A DNA stretch of 64,000 bases from JADJOY01 sp046331705 [NCBI: bacterium] (GCA_046331705.1 JAXLQJ010000004.1:194281-258280); one strand, 5' to 3'. Counted from the stretch's first letter, positions 45,756-55,589 are shown. The notes: generated by a model from the letters alone, not told the origin. Numbers and translations are program-made.

Positions 45756-47194
45756 CGCAACGTCGTTCGGCTCTCGAAGCCGTCCTCGAAGAGCGGCACG
45801 GAGTCGTCACCCGACGCACCCGACTCGACCGCGCCGATGTCGCAACCATCCGACTGGGCGTGGTTCGCAACCGTGAGTTGGTCGAAGATCCGGCCCGCAC
45901 CCGCGCCACCGGCGCCGAAGCGCTGATCCCGCTCGGCATCGGTGCAGGCACCTTTGTCGATCACGGGGCTTCCTGTCTCGAGCAACGGCAAGTGCGTTCG
46001 CGTCAGGCCGCCGTTGTCCGCGAGCACGGCAATTCGCGGATCGATCGGACTGGCCGACGCACCCACGAAGTCACCGTCGGCATTCGGCGAGCCCGTCGGA
46101 ATCCAGCTCGTCACGTTCGCGTTCGATCCAATCAGGTTCCATCCCTGACTCTGCCAGTCGATGGTGATCTCGACCGACGGAGTCAGGTAGACGTCCGGAT
46201 ACGACGTCACCGCGTTGTCCACGTTCGCTGCGACGATCGAGTTGCGAAACACGAGGCTCACGCTGCGTCCGACCGCCGCGGAGACGTAGAGACCACCACC
46301 GTCGCCGGTACCGGTCGAGTCCGCGTCCACGACGTTGGCCGCGATCGTCGAATCGCTCACCGTGAGCGCCGAGTTCGAAGTGTTGCTGTTCACCAGGATG
46401 CCGCCAGCGTGACGCGCCGCCGAGTTGCCCGAGACCGTGACACGATCGAGCGTGGCCGTCGCATCGACGACGGACAGACCACCGCCGCCACCGTTCACGT
46501 GGGTGGTCGAGTTGCCGCGAAAAGTGGTCGCTCGCACGCTCGCGGTCATGTTCGGTCCATTGAACCGCACACCGCCCACGCCAGAGGCCCCTGCGGCGCT
46601 GTTGCCCACGATCTCGGAGTCCACGATGGACACGCGCACCGGATCGGAGGACGATCCCGCCAGGTAGGCCGCGCCACCGCCGTTGCTCGCCGTGTTGTCC
46701 TCGAGGCGCACACGCACCAGATCGACGGAGGTACCGTCGGCGACGTAGATCGCCCCACCGTACGTCGCGAGGCCGCGGGTGAGCGTCAGGTCTTCGATCC
46801 CGAGCCAGCGGTCCGGTGTCGGGGTGGTGGATTGGATGATCTGGCGCGCGTCCTGGCCGTCGATCGTGAGCAGGTCGCGTCCGGGACCGCGAATGAGCGT
46901 CGGACCCGTGATCGCCGGCAGGTTCGCGGTGAGCAGGATCGTCGCTGGCGTGGCGACGGCGAACACGATTCGGTCCGCGCCCTGACCCGGCCCGCAGCCG
47001 TGGTACGCGCCGTTGTTGTTGGCGGCGGTGATCGCCTCTCGAAGTGAGCATGCCGCATCGCTGACGTCCGCGTCGGTGGTCGTGGTGACGGTGATTTCCG
47101 CGGCACTCGCGTTCGTGCCCACGAGCACGAGCACCAACGCAGCCAGCAGGCCACGTCGCAGGTACGGCGGTTTGGAACCCTGAGCCAGGGACAT
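45737..47194 (-). CDS. Secreted CSLREA-domain right-handed beta-helix protein
   Basis: This 485-residue exported protein has a signal peptide (GLLAALVLVLVGTNASA), a CSLREA motif (DAACSLREAITAANNNGAYH) directly after it, then repeated beta-helix coils rich in N, T, G and S (for example GGAIYVADGTSVDLVRVRLE, GGGLSVVDATATLDRVTVSG). It ends with the choice-of-anchor-like sequence ADNGGLTRTHLPLLETGSPV, a CDIGAVES motif and FEDGFES. Proteins of this type are cell-surface or secreted and of unknown function. The ATG at 47194 has a good GAGGAA ribosome site. It is divergent from a related gene at 47489. Confidence 0.82.
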   Translation of the reverse strand: MSLAQGSKPPYLRRGLLAALVLVLVGTNASAAEITVTTTTDADVSDAACSLREAITAANNNGAYHGCGPGQGADRIVFAVATPATILLTANLPAITGPTLIRGPGRDLLTIDGQDARQIIQSTTPTPDRWLGIEDLTLTRGLATYGGAIYVADGTSVDLVRVRLEDNTASNGGGAAYLAGSSSDPVRVSIVDSEIVGNSAAGASGVGGVRFNGPNMTASVRATTFRGNSTTHVNGGGGGLSVVDATATLDRVTVSGNSAARHAGGILVNSNTSNSALTVSDSTIAANVVDADSTGTGDGGGLYVSAAVGRSVSLVFRNSIVAANVDNAVTSYPDVYLTPSVEITIDWQSQGWNLIGSNANVTSWIPTGSPNADGDFVGASASPIDPRIAVLADNGGLTRTHLPLLETGSPVIDKGACTDAERDQRFGAGGAGAGRIFDQLTVANHAQSDGCDIGAVESGASGDDSVPLFEDGFESRTTLRWADLS

Positions 47195-47488
47195 CGATTC
47201 CTCGCTTTCGTTCGCCGGAATGTCCGCGATCCGCGTCGGTCGCGAGCGCGTCATTTATCGCGCGCGAAAGAATCTTGCCGCAAGTGGGTTCCGATCGGCG
47301 GCGACGCGGAAACCGACTGGAAACTCGGTTGCCGCCGCGCGCGGCCGATCGAAGCCCGTGGGCGGGAAAGCGTTCAGAAAACCGAGCACTTGTGACTCGA
47401 TCGCGCGTCGCGCTCGCGCTCGCCCCGCGGCTTGCAGTGGTCGAGGCCGCACCTCACACCCGCACGTGCCGGATTCGGAGCCGCAATC
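47195..47488. other. Divergent intergenic region between two CSLREA-type genes
   Basis: These 294 bases separate the minus-strand CSLREA gene from the plus-strand paralogue. They are less GC-rich in places (for example cgcgcgaaagaatcttgccgc). Promoters for both genes should lie here, but I cannot single out boxes with confidence. The true start of the plus-strand gene is also unresolved. Confidence 0.4.
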
Positions 47489-49120
47489 GTGACCACTCCT
47501 CGAGCGCCAACTCGTGCCACCCCGGCCGCCGGCGAGCTCTTCCACCGTGCGCTCGCGCGCTGGCGACGGCACCGGTGCGAGTCCAAGCCGCTTCCGGCCC
47601 CCGGGAACCGCACCGGCGCGCCCCGGCCGCCAACTCACCCGCTCGCTCGGTTCGTTCTGGCGCGGTGGATTGCCGTGTCCTCGCTCCTCGGGTGCCAGGC
47701 ACCGCTCACCGTCGATCGCTACGACGACGAGCCGAGCGCATCGGCTTGTGTCGAGGGCGTGCCCAACGATTGCTCGCTGCGCGGCGCGATCCTGAACGCC
47801 AACCGCACACCCGGAACGGCGAGCATCGCGCTCCCCGCCGGGACCTACGCGCTCTCCGTCCCGGGACGCAACGAGGACGCGAGCGAGTCCGGTGATCTCG
47901 ACATCACGGACGACCTGACGATCGCCGGCATGCCGGACGCCGAGGGGCACCGACCGAACGTCGTGCTCGCCGACGTCTCCCTCGATCGCGCCTGGCATGT
48001 GGATCCGGCGAGGGCAGGAATCACCGTCCGCTTGGCTGACCTCGATCTCGCGGGAGGCCTGGCGATCGACCTCGAAGCGCCGGACTGGGGAGGCTCCCCG
48101 TACGGCGGAACGATCCTCAACACCGGCGCGGCGCTCACGCTGGAACGCTGCGCGATCCTCACGGGCGAGGCCATCGTCGGCGCCGCGATCCTGAACGAAG
48201 GTCGCCTCACGCTGGTCGGCAGCACCATCACCGGCGGCTACCTCTTCTTCCTGCTCAAGGGAGGCGGCATCGCCAACGGGAACCCGTACACCGGTGCCCC
48301 CGGTGGCCAGGTGTCCATCGAAGACTCCGAGGTGCGCGAGTTCGAGGTCGCCCACGACGACACGTGGCGACCCTTCGGAACCGAGGTCATCGAAGGTGGT
48401 GGGATCTACAACGGTGACGGCGGTGTGCTCACGATCACGCGATCCACGATCGCGGCAAACCGGCTGTCGTCAGGCGCCATCCTCCAGCCCGCCTGCGTCG
48501 AGCCCGTGCTCGGCGGCGGCATCGCCAATCACGCCGTGCTGTGGATCGAGCAATCCACGGTCGTCGCCAACGCGGTCAGCGAGTCCTGCGGCTGGGGTCT
48601 GAGCTCGGCGCGCGGCGGCGGGATCGCCAACACGGCCGAGGCCGCGCTGGTCAACGTCACGTTGAGCGAGAACGTTGCGTACTCGTCCTCGCAGCCCGGC
48701 GAAGGAAGTGCGCTCTACAACGCCGGCACGGCGGTGCTCGCCCACGTCACGTCGGCAGAGAACCTGCCTGCCGGTGGCGCAGCGATCCACGGCGCGGGCG
48801 GCATTCTCGAGCTCGCGAACTCGCTGATTCACGATGCGTGCGGCGGCGCGGGGATCCTCTCGAGTGGCGGGAACCTCGAGAGCCCTGGGGACACCTGCGG
48901 ACTCGACCAGCCGAGCGATCGGCCCACCGTTCCCGACCCGGGTCTCGGTCCGCTCGCCGACAACGGCGGGCCGACGCAAACGGTTGCGCTGCTCACCGGC
49001 AGCCCCGCCCTCGACGCGGGCTTGCCGGCGGCGTGCCTCGCCACCGACCAGCGCGGCGAGCCCCGCGAGGACGGCCACTGCGACATCGGCGCCTTCGAGC
49101 GCCAACCCGAGGATTCCTGA
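47489..49120 (+). CDS. CSLREA-like beta-helix lipoprotein, copy A (start uncertain)
   Basis: This beta-helix protein is paralogous to the gene at 50223. Shared blocks are PLTVDRYDDEPSASACVEGV, DCSLRGAILNANRT (a CSLREA-like motif), DLDITDDLTI, the repeated GGGIxN coils, GGNLESPGDTCGL, and the ending CLATDQRGEPREDGHCDIGA with the following FERQ. A possible lipobox SSLLGC precedes the mature part, but the nearest good start, GTG at 47489, lies about 68 codons upstream and gives an unusually long Arg/Pro-rich leader. A TTG at 47432 is even longer. Either a rare start is used or the leader has been altered. The next gene begins 2 bases after its stop. Confidence 0.78.
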   Translation: MTTPRAPTRATPAAGELFHRALARWRRHRCESKPLPAPGNRTGAPRPPTHPLARFVLARWIAVSSLLGCQAPLTVDRYDDEPSASACVEGVPNDCSLRGAILNANRTPGTASIALPAGTYALSVPGRNEDASESGDLDITDDLTIAGMPDAEGHRPNVVLADVSLDRAWHVDPARAGITVRLADLDLAGGLAIDLEAPDWGGSPYGGTILNTGAALTLERCAILTGEAIVGAAILNEGRLTLVGSTITGGYLFFLLKGGGIANGNPYTGAPGGQVSIEDSEVREFEVAHDDTWRPFGTEVIEGGGIYNGDGGVLTITRSTIAANRLSSGAILQPACVEPVLGGGIANHAVLWIEQSTVVANAVSESCGWGLSSARGGGIANTAEAALVNVTLSENVAYSSSQPGEGSALYNAGTAVLAHVTSAENLPAGGAAIHGAGGILELANSLIHDACGGAGILSSGGNLESPGDTCGLDQPSDRPTVPDPGLGPLADNGGPTQTVALLTGSPALDAGLPAACLATDQRGEPREDGHCDIGAFERQPEDS

Positions 49121-49122
49121 CC

Positions 49123-50226
49123 ATGAAACGTCGCACGCAGGCGATCGCAGCCGCACTGGCGGTGGGTGCAGGTGGGTGCACCACTCCCACGACGTTTTTC
49201 GGCACCTACCCTGAATTCGACAGCTTCGCCGCGTTGCGCGTGTTCCCGGAGGGCGGCTTGGTGGCCGCGGGCTACGCCAACGGGAGTGGCGGCGGCGAAT
49301 CAGGGGCCGCGCTGCTGCGTCTCGACCCGAACGGCACCCCGCTCTGGTCGCGCACCTATCGACTGGACGGCGTCGAGACGCGCGCCTCCGACCTGGTGAT
49401 CGCCGCGAATGGTGACGTGGTTCTTGCCGGTAGAGTCCTCGCCGAAACCGACGACGTGTTCGTCGTGCGCGCCGACGGCGATGGAAACCCGATCTGGTCC
49501 ACGGCGATCGAGGGCGCGCGCGACGAGCGTGCGACGCAGATCGAATCCACGGCGGACGGGGGCTTCGTGGTCACGAACGACCAGCAAGTGGGTGACAACG
49601 TCTTCAAGCTCGACGCCGCGGGCCAGATCGTGTGGCGGCGCCACGTCGATACCGACGGGTACTTCTCGAATGCCGCCGTGCTCTCGAACGGCCTCATCGT
49701 CGTGGCGGGTGAGGAGGTCGTGACGCTGTCGAGCGACGGCTTCGAGCTTTCGCGCCGGCCCACCACCGTGTCCAACGGAGCGGCGATCTCGTTGCCGCGA
49801 GGCGGTGTCGTGGCCACCACCGCGGACGTCATCGCCGTGGCAGGCGCATCGGAAGATGTCGGCGTCGTGACCGGCTTCGACTCGCTCGGCAGCCGGCTGT
49901 GGGAGGATGTGCTCGATCCTGTCGGTGCATCGTTGGTGGAGGTGCACGGCGTGGACGGCGCTCCCAACGGCGGTGTGGCGATCACCGGCCGCGACGTGCT
50001 CTACCTCGATCCGTGGCATCCGGAAACGCAGGCGCATTGGCCCGCGGCGATCGTCACCGACCCCCTCGGGCGCTCGGTGGCGCGCCAGCGCTTGGCGCTC
50101 ACCATCGACGTCTATCCGGATACGGGGGCGTACGTGGCCGATCGGGGCGAGATGGCGATGGCCGGCAGGACCGCGGATGCAGCCGTGATTCTCGAGACGC
50201 TCGGTCTCGGAGGGCCGCAATCATGA
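49123..50226 (+). CDS. Beta-propeller-like lipoprotein
   Basis: This 367-residue exported lipoprotein has signal MKRRTQAIAAALAVGAGGC (lipobox AGGC). The rest is a series of blade-like repeats with the pattern xGGxVxAG...D.xGxxxWxxxx: GGLVAAGYANGSGGGES, RLDPNGTPLWSRTY, GDVVLAGRVLAETDDVFVVR, GDGNPIWSTAI, GGFVVTNDQQVGDNVFKLDA, GQIVWRRH. This is typical of PQQ-like or SBBP-type propellers without cofactor residues. It sits between two paralogous beta-helix lipoproteins: it begins 2 bases after one, and its stop overlaps the start of the other (ATGA), so the three form one transcription unit. Confidence 0.78.
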   Translation: MKRRTQAIAAALAVGAGGCTTPTTFFGTYPEFDSFAALRVFPEGGLVAAGYANGSGGGESGAALLRLDPNGTPLWSRTYRLDGVETRASDLVIAANGDVVLAGRVLAETDDVFVVRADGDGNPIWSTAIEGARDERATQIESTADGGFVVTNDQQVGDNVFKLDAAGQIVWRRHVDTDGYFSNAAVLSNGLIVVAGEEVVTLSSDGFELSRRPTTVSNGAAISLPRGGVVATTADVIAVAGASEDVGVVTGFDSLGSRLWEDVLDPVGASLVEVHGVDGAPNGGVAITGRDVLYLDPWHPETQAHWPAAIVTDPLGRSVARQRLALTIDVYPDTGAYVADRGEMAMAGRTADAAVILETLGLGGPQS

Positions 50227-51674
50227 GACGCTTGCGCTTCCTCGCGACGACGCTGCTCTCGATCGCGCTCGCCGCAGCGTGTGGTTGTTCCGGCCCACTC
50301 ACCGTCGACCGGTTCGACGACGATCCCACGGCCACCGCGTGCCTCGCCGACGTGCCCGACGATTGCTCGCTGCGCGGTGCGATTCTGAACGCCAACCGCA
50401 CCCTCGGCCCCGGCGTGATCGACGTGCCGGCGGGCGACTATCTGCTCGTCGCAGCCGGCCGCGACGAGGACGAGGGCCTGACGGGCGATCTCGACATCAC
50501 GGACGCCGTGGAGATCTACGGACGCCTGGCGCCGAGCGGGTTCCCCGCGGTGCGCATCGACGCCCAGTCCGCGGATCGCGTGATCCACGTCCACCCGCTC
50601 GTCCTCGGAAGCGCGGTACGCGTCCAAGCGATCGAGCTGCGCGAGGGCGACACCGGCTGGCGCTTCGGCGACCCGCCGACCTCGACGGCCGACGGCGGTC
50701 TGGTCCTCAACGATGGCGCGGCGCTCACGCTCGACCAATGCCGGCTGCGGATCGGGCTGGCGCGCTACGGCGGGCTGGTCGCGAGCCGCGGCATCCTCGC
50801 CATCACCGCGAGCACGCTGGACGGCGGCGAGGCGGTGCTCGGCGGTGGCGGTCTCGTGAACGGCGATCCGGAGGTCCCGGGATCCGGCGGCTCGGTCGCG
50901 CTGGCTCGCACCACGGTCACGCGCAACGACATCTCGTACTTCCACACGCCGTCGCCGTTCGGCGGCGGGGGCGGAGTGCTGAACGCGGCCGGTGGCGCCA
51001 TGCTCATTCAGGACAGCACCGTCTCGGAGAACACGTACACCCTTCACGACTCCGGGGGCCCCGCGTTCACCGGCGGCGGTGGAATCCGCAACCTCGCGCA
51101 ACTCGACATCTCGGGCAGCCTCTTCGAGCTCAACGAGACCGACGGCGATTCCACGCCGCGCGGCGGCGCGATCCTCAACGACGGCGCCCTTCAGATCCGC
51201 AACACGACCTTCCACCAGAACGGGTGTTGCAGCGGCTCCCTCGGCGATGCGGCCGTCTTCAACACCGGCATCGCGAGCCTCGACCACGTGACGTTCGCCT
51301 TCGACGTGGCTGCGGTGTGGGTCGAGTCCGGGCACGTGGAGAGCGCGAACTCGCTGTTTCGATCGTCGTCCACCTTCCCCGGGCCGCCGGCGTGCGCGGG
51401 CGGCGAGCTGATCTCGCTGGGCGGAAACCTGGAGGCGCCGAGCAATACGTGTGGCCTGCACGAACCGACGGACCAGGTGGGCGTCGCGGACCCCGGGCTC
51501 GCGACGATCGCCTCGAATGGCGGGCCCACGAAAACGATCGCGCTCCTCGCGACCAGCCCCGCGATCGACGGCGGCATTCCCGGCGCGTGCCTTGCCACCG
51601 ACCAGCGAGGCGAGCCGCGCGACGACGGCCATTGCGACATCGGCGCCTTCGAGCGCCAGGCCAGCGATCCCTGA
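50223..51674 (+). CDS. CSLREA-like beta-helix lipoprotein, copy B
   Basis: This 483-residue lipoprotein has a normal signal (MRRLRFLATTLLSIALAAAC; the lipobox Cys is at 20 or 22). The mature part parallels copy A block by block: PLTVDRFDDDPTATACLADV, DCSLRGAILNANRT, DLDITDAVEI, GGGLVNGDPEVPGSGGSVAL, GGNLEAPSNTCGL, and CLATDQRGEPRDDGHCDIGA near the C terminus. The repeated short coils indicate a right-handed beta helix. The function is unknown; surface display is likely. The start overlaps the propeller gene stop by 4 bases. Confidence 0.85.
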   Translation: MRRLRFLATTLLSIALAAACGCSGPLTVDRFDDDPTATACLADVPDDCSLRGAILNANRTLGPGVIDVPAGDYLLVAAGRDEDEGLTGDLDITDAVEIYGRLAPSGFPAVRIDAQSADRVIHVHPLVLGSAVRVQAIELREGDTGWRFGDPPTSTADGGLVLNDGAALTLDQCRLRIGLARYGGLVASRGILAITASTLDGGEAVLGGGGLVNGDPEVPGSGGSVALARTTVTRNDISYFHTPSPFGGGGGVLNAAGGAMLIQDSTVSENTYTLHDSGGPAFTGGGGIRNLAQLDISGSLFELNETDGDSTPRGGAILNDGALQIRNTTFHQNGCCSGSLGDAAVFNTGIASLDHVTFAFDVAAVWVESGHVESANSLFRSSSTFPGPPACAGGELISLGGNLEAPSNTCGLHEPTDQVGVADPGLATIASNGGPTKTIALLATSPAIDGGIPGACLATDQRGEPRDDGHCDIGAFERQASDP

Positions 51675-52079
51675 TGCGCGGCCCGGGCGGGCTGCTCGCC
51701 GCGCGCGCCCAGGCGAGGGCCGGCGCGAGCGCTCGAAGCCGCTCCGAACCATCCCCAGCTCGCTCGCGGAATCGCTGCCGCGCTCGCGGGCACGGTCGTC
51801 GCACGCGTCGCAGGTGACGCTCTCGGCGTGCGCCGCCACCCGCTTCTCCCACGGAAAACCCGCCATTTCGACGACCGGACGCTCGGCGATCGCTCCCCCA
51901 CACACCGGACTCCTCGGCCGACGATTCCCGTTGGAGAGCCGCGAGGAGTTTCCGCCCGCGCGCATGCCGAGCGCGGCGCCGCGTCGACGAACGTCGCCCG
52001 CCGTCCGATCGGCGTCATTTCTTGGCTTGGTTTTGGCGCGCGTGGTAGGTTCCGCGGCTTTCGAGCGGAGAATCCCACG
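51675..52079. other. Gene-free stretch upstream of gatC
   Basis: These 405 bases lie between the beta-helix lipoprotein and gatC. Open frames are short and Arg-rich without domains. The last 60 bases may hold the gatC promoter: TTGGCT (52022-52027) and TAGGTT (52046-52051), 18 bases apart, are a weak sigma-70 match. A GGAG-type ribosome site precedes the GTG of gatC. I see no repeat or RNA fold. Confidence 0.35.
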
Positions 52080-52376
52080 GTGACGATCGAGCGCAAGGAC
52101 GTGGTGCACGTCGCGAAGCTCGCACGCCTCGAGCTGAGCGATGCCGAGGTGGAGCGGATGACCCGTCAGCTCGACCAGATCCTGAGCTACATGCGCTCGC
52201 TCGACGCGCTCGGCGCTCTCGATCCGAACGAGGTGCCGCCCACGGCGCACGTGCTGGAAGTCTCGTGCCCCGAGCGCGCGGACGTGCCCCGCTCCTCCGG
52301 CCAGGACGAGGCGATCCTCGAGCGCGCGCCGTCGCGGCGCGAGCGCTTCTACTCGGTGCCCAAGGTGATCGAGTGA
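52080..52376 (+). CDS. gatC: Asp/Glu-tRNA amidotransferase subunit C
   Basis: This 98-residue subunit of GatCAB, which converts misacylated Glu-tRNA(Gln) and/or Asp-tRNA(Asn) to the amidated forms, has the family pattern VVHVAKLARLELSDAEVERM, QLDQILSYMRSLDALGALD, and the ending ERFYSVPKVIE. The start is GTG at 52080, giving VTIERKDV. The gatA gene follows after 94 bases. Presence of GatCAB implies that the organism lacks at least one of the direct GlnRS or AsnRS routes. Confidence 0.95.
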   Translation: MTIERKDVVHVAKLARLELSDAEVERMTRQLDQILSYMRSLDALGALDPNEVPPTAHVLEVSCPERADVPRSSGQDEAILERAPSRRERFYSVPKVIE

Positions 52377-52470
52377 AGGGCGCGCCGCGCACGCGGGACA
52401 GCGAGCACGTGGCGATCGGCCCCTTAGCTCGTCTCTCGCTTCGTCTGCGCTCCACCGAGATTCTCCCGCC

Positions 52471-54150
52471 ATGACGTCCGACCCCATCTGGAAGCTCTCG
52501 CTCGCCGAGGTCGCGCGACGCATTCGGACCCGCGCCATTTCCGCGGAGGAAGCGACCCGCGCCGCCCTCGACCGCGTCGGCGCCGTGGAAGAGCGCGTGC
52601 ATGCGTTCATCCATCTCGATGGCGACGCCGCGCTGCGCGACGCCCGCGCCATCGATGCGCGTCTCGCGAACGGCGAGGACGTCGGCCCGCTCGCCGGCGC
52701 GCCGATCGCGCTCAAGGACGTGCTCGCCGCCACCGGCACCCACACCACCTGCGGCTCGAAGATCCTGGAACCCTTCGTCTCGCCCTACGACGCCACCTGT
52801 GTCGCGCGCCTCAAGAGCGCGGGCGCGGTGTCGCTCGGCAAGCTCAACATGGACGAGTTCGCGATGGGCTCGACCACCGAGCACTCGGCGTACGGCCCCA
52901 CGCGAAACCCCTGGAGCCTCGCACACGTGCCGGGTGGCTCGAGCGGCGGCTCGGCGGCGGCGGTGGCCGCGGGCGAATGCTTCGCGTCGTTGGGCTCGGA
53001 CACCGGCGGCTCGATCCGTCAGCCCGCGTCCTTCTGCGGCGTCGTCGGCATCAAGCCCACGTACGGGCGCGTGAGCCGCTTCGGTCTGGTGGCGTTCGCG
53101 TCGAGCCTGGATCAGATCGGTCCGCTGGCCCGCACCGTCGAGGACACGGCGCTCGTGCTGGAGGTGATCGCCGGCCACGATGCGCGCGATTCGACGAGCC
53201 TCGACGTGCCGGTGGGCCGGTGGTCGCAAGACGTGTCCACCGGTGTGCGCGGGCTCAAGCTCGGCATTCCCAAGGAAGCCTTCGGTGCGGGTCTCGATCC
53301 CGAGGTGGATCGCGAGGTGCGCGCCGCCATCGACCGGCTCGCCGCCGACGGCGCCGAGATCGTCGAGGTCGAGCTTCCCCACACCCCGTACGCGGTGGCC
53401 ACGTACTACGTGCTGGCGCCCGCCGAGGCGTCGTCGAACCTGGCGCGCTACGACGGCGTCCGCTACGGCCTGCGCGCCGGCGAGGACGGCTCGCTGGTCG
53501 ACATGTACCGCAAGACCCGCTCGGCAGGGTTCGGCGACGAGGTGAAGCGCCGCATCCTGATCGGCACGTACGTGCTCTCGGCGGGCTACTACGACGCCTA
53601 CTATCGGCGCGCGCAGCAAGTGCGCACGCTGGTGCGGCGCGACTACGAGCGAGCCTTCGAGCGTTGCGACGCGCTGGTCATGCCGGTGGCTCCCGAGCCG
53701 CCCTTCAAGCTCGGTGAGGCCAGTGGCGATCCGCTGCGGCTCTATCTCAGCGACGTGCTCACCATCGGCGTGAACCTGGCGGGCCTTCCCGGCATCAGCG
53801 TGCCCTGTGGAGCTTCCGCGGGCGGGCTGCCGATCGGCCTCCAGGTGGTCGGCCCGCCGCTACGCGAGGACACCCTCTTCCGGGTGGCCGGCGCGTGCGA
53901 GGATCGCTCGGGCTGGAAGAACCGAGTCGCTCCTCTCGACGGCACCGCGGAGGCCCAAAGCGGCTCGGATGCGGCGCTCGCCAGAGGCGAGCCGGCGAGC
54001 GACGCGAGCCGGCTTGGGGGTGGGGCCCCGAAAAAGTCGCGCCTTTTTCGGGGCGGGGGTCTGGAACAGACCCCCGAGGAAACATCACCAGCGCGAGGAC
54101 TCGACCAGCCCGATTTCGAGGCACCGCGGTCACCACGAGGTGGACAGTGA
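52471..54150 (+). CDS. gatA: Asp/Glu-tRNA amidotransferase subunit A with repeat-encoded C-terminal tail
   Basis: This 559-residue amidase-signature enzyme releases ammonia from Gln for GatB. The catalytic Ser-cisSer-Lys triad is intact: Lys in [14 protein letters not shown], Ser pair in [17 protein letters not shown] and [19 protein letters not shown]. The usual GatA end is reached near residue 490 ([12 protein letters not shown]). The frame then continues for about 69 residues, part of which ([20 protein letters not shown]) is translated from the structured repeat at 53970-54085. Normal length is about 485, so the tail is an addition. The stop overlaps the gatB start (GTGA), keeping translational coupling in spite of the insertion. 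Confidence 0.96.
   Translation: MTSDPIWKLSLAEVARRIRTRAISAEEATRAALDRVGAVEERVHAFIHLDGDAALRDARAIDARLANGEDVGPLAGAPIALKDVLAATGTHTTCGSKILEPFVSPYDATCVARLKSAGAVSLGKLNMDEFAMGSTTEHSAYGPTRNPWSLAHVPGGSSGGSAAAVAAGECFASLGSDTGGSIRQPASFCGVVGIKPTYGRVSRFGLVAFASSLDQIGPLARTVEDTALVLEVIAGHDARDSTSLDVPVGRWSQDVSTGVRGLKLGIPKEAFGAGLDPEVDREVRAAIDRLAADGAEIVEVELPHTPYAVATYYVLAPAEASSNLARYDGVRYGLRAGEDGSLVDMYRKTRSAGFGDEVKRRILIGTYVLSAGYYDAYYRRAQQVRTLVRRDYERAFERCDALVMPVAPEPPFKLGEASGDPLRLYLSDVLTIGVNLAGLPGISVPCGASAGGLPIGLQVVGPPLREDTLFRVAGACEDRSGWKNRVAPLDGTAEAQSGSDAALARGEPASDASRLGGGAPKKSRLFRGGGLEQTPEETSPARGLDQPDFEAPRSPRGGQ
53970..54085 (+). repeat. Structured interspersed repeat, copy 2 (inside the 3' end of gatA)
   Basis: The element has three symmetric parts: a GC-rich ctcgcc/ggcgag head, an 11-bp stem CCCCGAAAAAG / CTTTTTCGGGG (54026-54036, 54043-54053), and a 9-bp stem GGGGGTCTG / CAGACCCCC with a GAA loop (54055-54063, 54067-54075). 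Flanks CTTGGGGGTGGGGCCCC and GGGGCGGGGGTCTGGAAC are identical to the reverse complement of copy 1 at 38493. In the first stem three base pairs differ from copy 1, and all three remain paired. It is read in frame as part of the GatA tail. Confidence 0.75.
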
Positions 54151-55589
54151 GTCGGCACACGCGCTGGGAGGCGGTGATCGGCCTCGAGGTGCACGCGCAG
54201 CTCAAGACCGCCACCAAGCTCTTCTGCTCGTGCTCGACGCGCTTCGGCGAAGCGCCCAACGCCAACACCTGCCCGGTGTGCTCGGGCTATCCCGGCGTGC
54301 TGCCGGTGCTGAACACCCAGGCGGTGGAGTACGCGCTGCGCGCCGCATTGGCGCTCGGCTGCGAGATCCCACCGATGTCGCGCTTCGCGCGCAAGAACTA
54401 CTTCTACCCGGATCTGCCGAAGGGCTATCAGATCTCGCAGTACGAGCTGCCGCTCGCCGTGCACGGTGAGCTCGCCATCCCCTCCGGCGACGGCACCAAG
54501 CGGGTCGGCATCACCCGCGTCCACATGGAAGAGGACGCCGGCAAGCTGCTCCACGGCGAGGGCGGTGCCAGCCTGGTGGACTTGAACCGAGCCGGCACGC
54601 CGCTCGTCGAGATCGTGAGCGAGCCCGACATCCGCTCCGCCTCCGAAGCGGCGGACTACGTGCGCACGCTGCGCAGCATCCTCACCTTCGCGGACGTCTG
54701 CGACGGCAACATGGCGGAGGGCAGCCTGCGTTGCGACGCCAACGTCTCGGTGCGCCCGGTGGGGTCCACCACCTTCGGCACCCGCGCCGAGATCAAGAAC
54801 ATGAACTCGTTCAAGTTCATCGAGAAGGCGATCAACTACGAGATCGATCGCCAGATCGAGCTGATCGAGGACGGCGGCAGGGTGGTGCAGGAGACGCGGC
54901 TCTTCGACTCGCGCACCGGTCGCACCGAGTCCATGCGCTCCAAGGAAGAGGCGCACGACTATCGCTATTTCCCCGAGCCCGACCTTCCGCCGCTGCTGAT
55001 TCCCGCCACCCGAGTGAGCGAGGTGCGCGGCCACCTGCCCGAGCTTCCCGACGCGCGCCGCAAGCGCTTCGTCGACGGGCTCGGGCTGCCGGCCTACGAC
55101 GCGCGCGTCCTGACCGAGACCCGCGAGCTGGCCGAGTACTTCGAGGCGGTGGTCGCCGCGGGCGCCGCGCCCAAGGCCGCGAGCAATTGGGTGATGGGCG
55201 AGCTCTTGCGCAGCATGAAGGGCGAGACCCCGAGCCCCGCCGACCTCAAGTGGCCGCCGCGCTACCTGGCCGAGCTGATCGCGATGGTGGAATCGGGCGC
55301 GATCTCCGGCAGCACGGCGAAGTCGGTGCTCGCGGAGGGCCTCGAGTCCGGTATGGCTCCCGCCGACATCGTGAAGGAGAAGGGCCTGTCGCAGATCAGC
55401 GACGAGTCGGCCCTCGAAGCCGAGGTGGACGCGGTCATCGCCGCGAATCCCGGCGAGGTCGAGAAGTATCGGGCGGGCAAGGAAGCGTTGCTCGGGTTCT
55501 TCGTCGGCCAGGTGATGAAACGCACCGGCGGCAAGGCGAATCCCAAGCGGCTCAACGAGATCGTGAAGGCACGGCTCAAGGCATCCTGA
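54147..55589 (+). CDS. gatB: Asp/Glu-tRNA amidotransferase subunit B
   Basis: This 480-residue subunit binds and activates the misacylated tRNA. Signature blocks are [20 protein letters not shown], the [20 protein letters not shown] zinc-binding region with four Cys residues, [30 protein letters not shown], and the C-terminal GatB/YqeY helical domain ([40 protein letters not shown]). The start is GTG at 54147, overlapping the gatA stop by 4 bases; the longer open frame upstream lies in the gatA repeat region and is not coding in this frame. Length is normal. Confidence 0.97.
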   Translation: MSRHTRWEAVIGLEVHAQLKTATKLFCSCSTRFGEAPNANTCPVCSGYPGVLPVLNTQAVEYALRAALALGCEIPPMSRFARKNYFYPDLPKGYQISQYELPLAVHGELAIPSGDGTKRVGITRVHMEEDAGKLLHGEGGASLVDLNRAGTPLVEIVSEPDIRSASEAADYVRTLRSILTFADVCDGNMAEGSLRCDANVSVRPVGSTTFGTRAEIKNMNSFKFIEKAINYEIDRQIELIEDGGRVVQETRLFDSRTGRTESMRSKEEAHDYRYFPEPDLPPLLIPATRVSEVRGHLPELPDARRKRFVDGLGLPAYDARVLTETRELAEYFEAVVAAGAAPKAASNWVMGELLRSMKGETPSPADLKWPPRYLAELIAMVESGAISGSTAKSVLAEGLESGMAPADIVKEKGLSQISDESALEAEVDAVIAANPGEVEKYRAGKEALLGFFVGQVMKRTGGKANPKRLNEIVKARLKAS

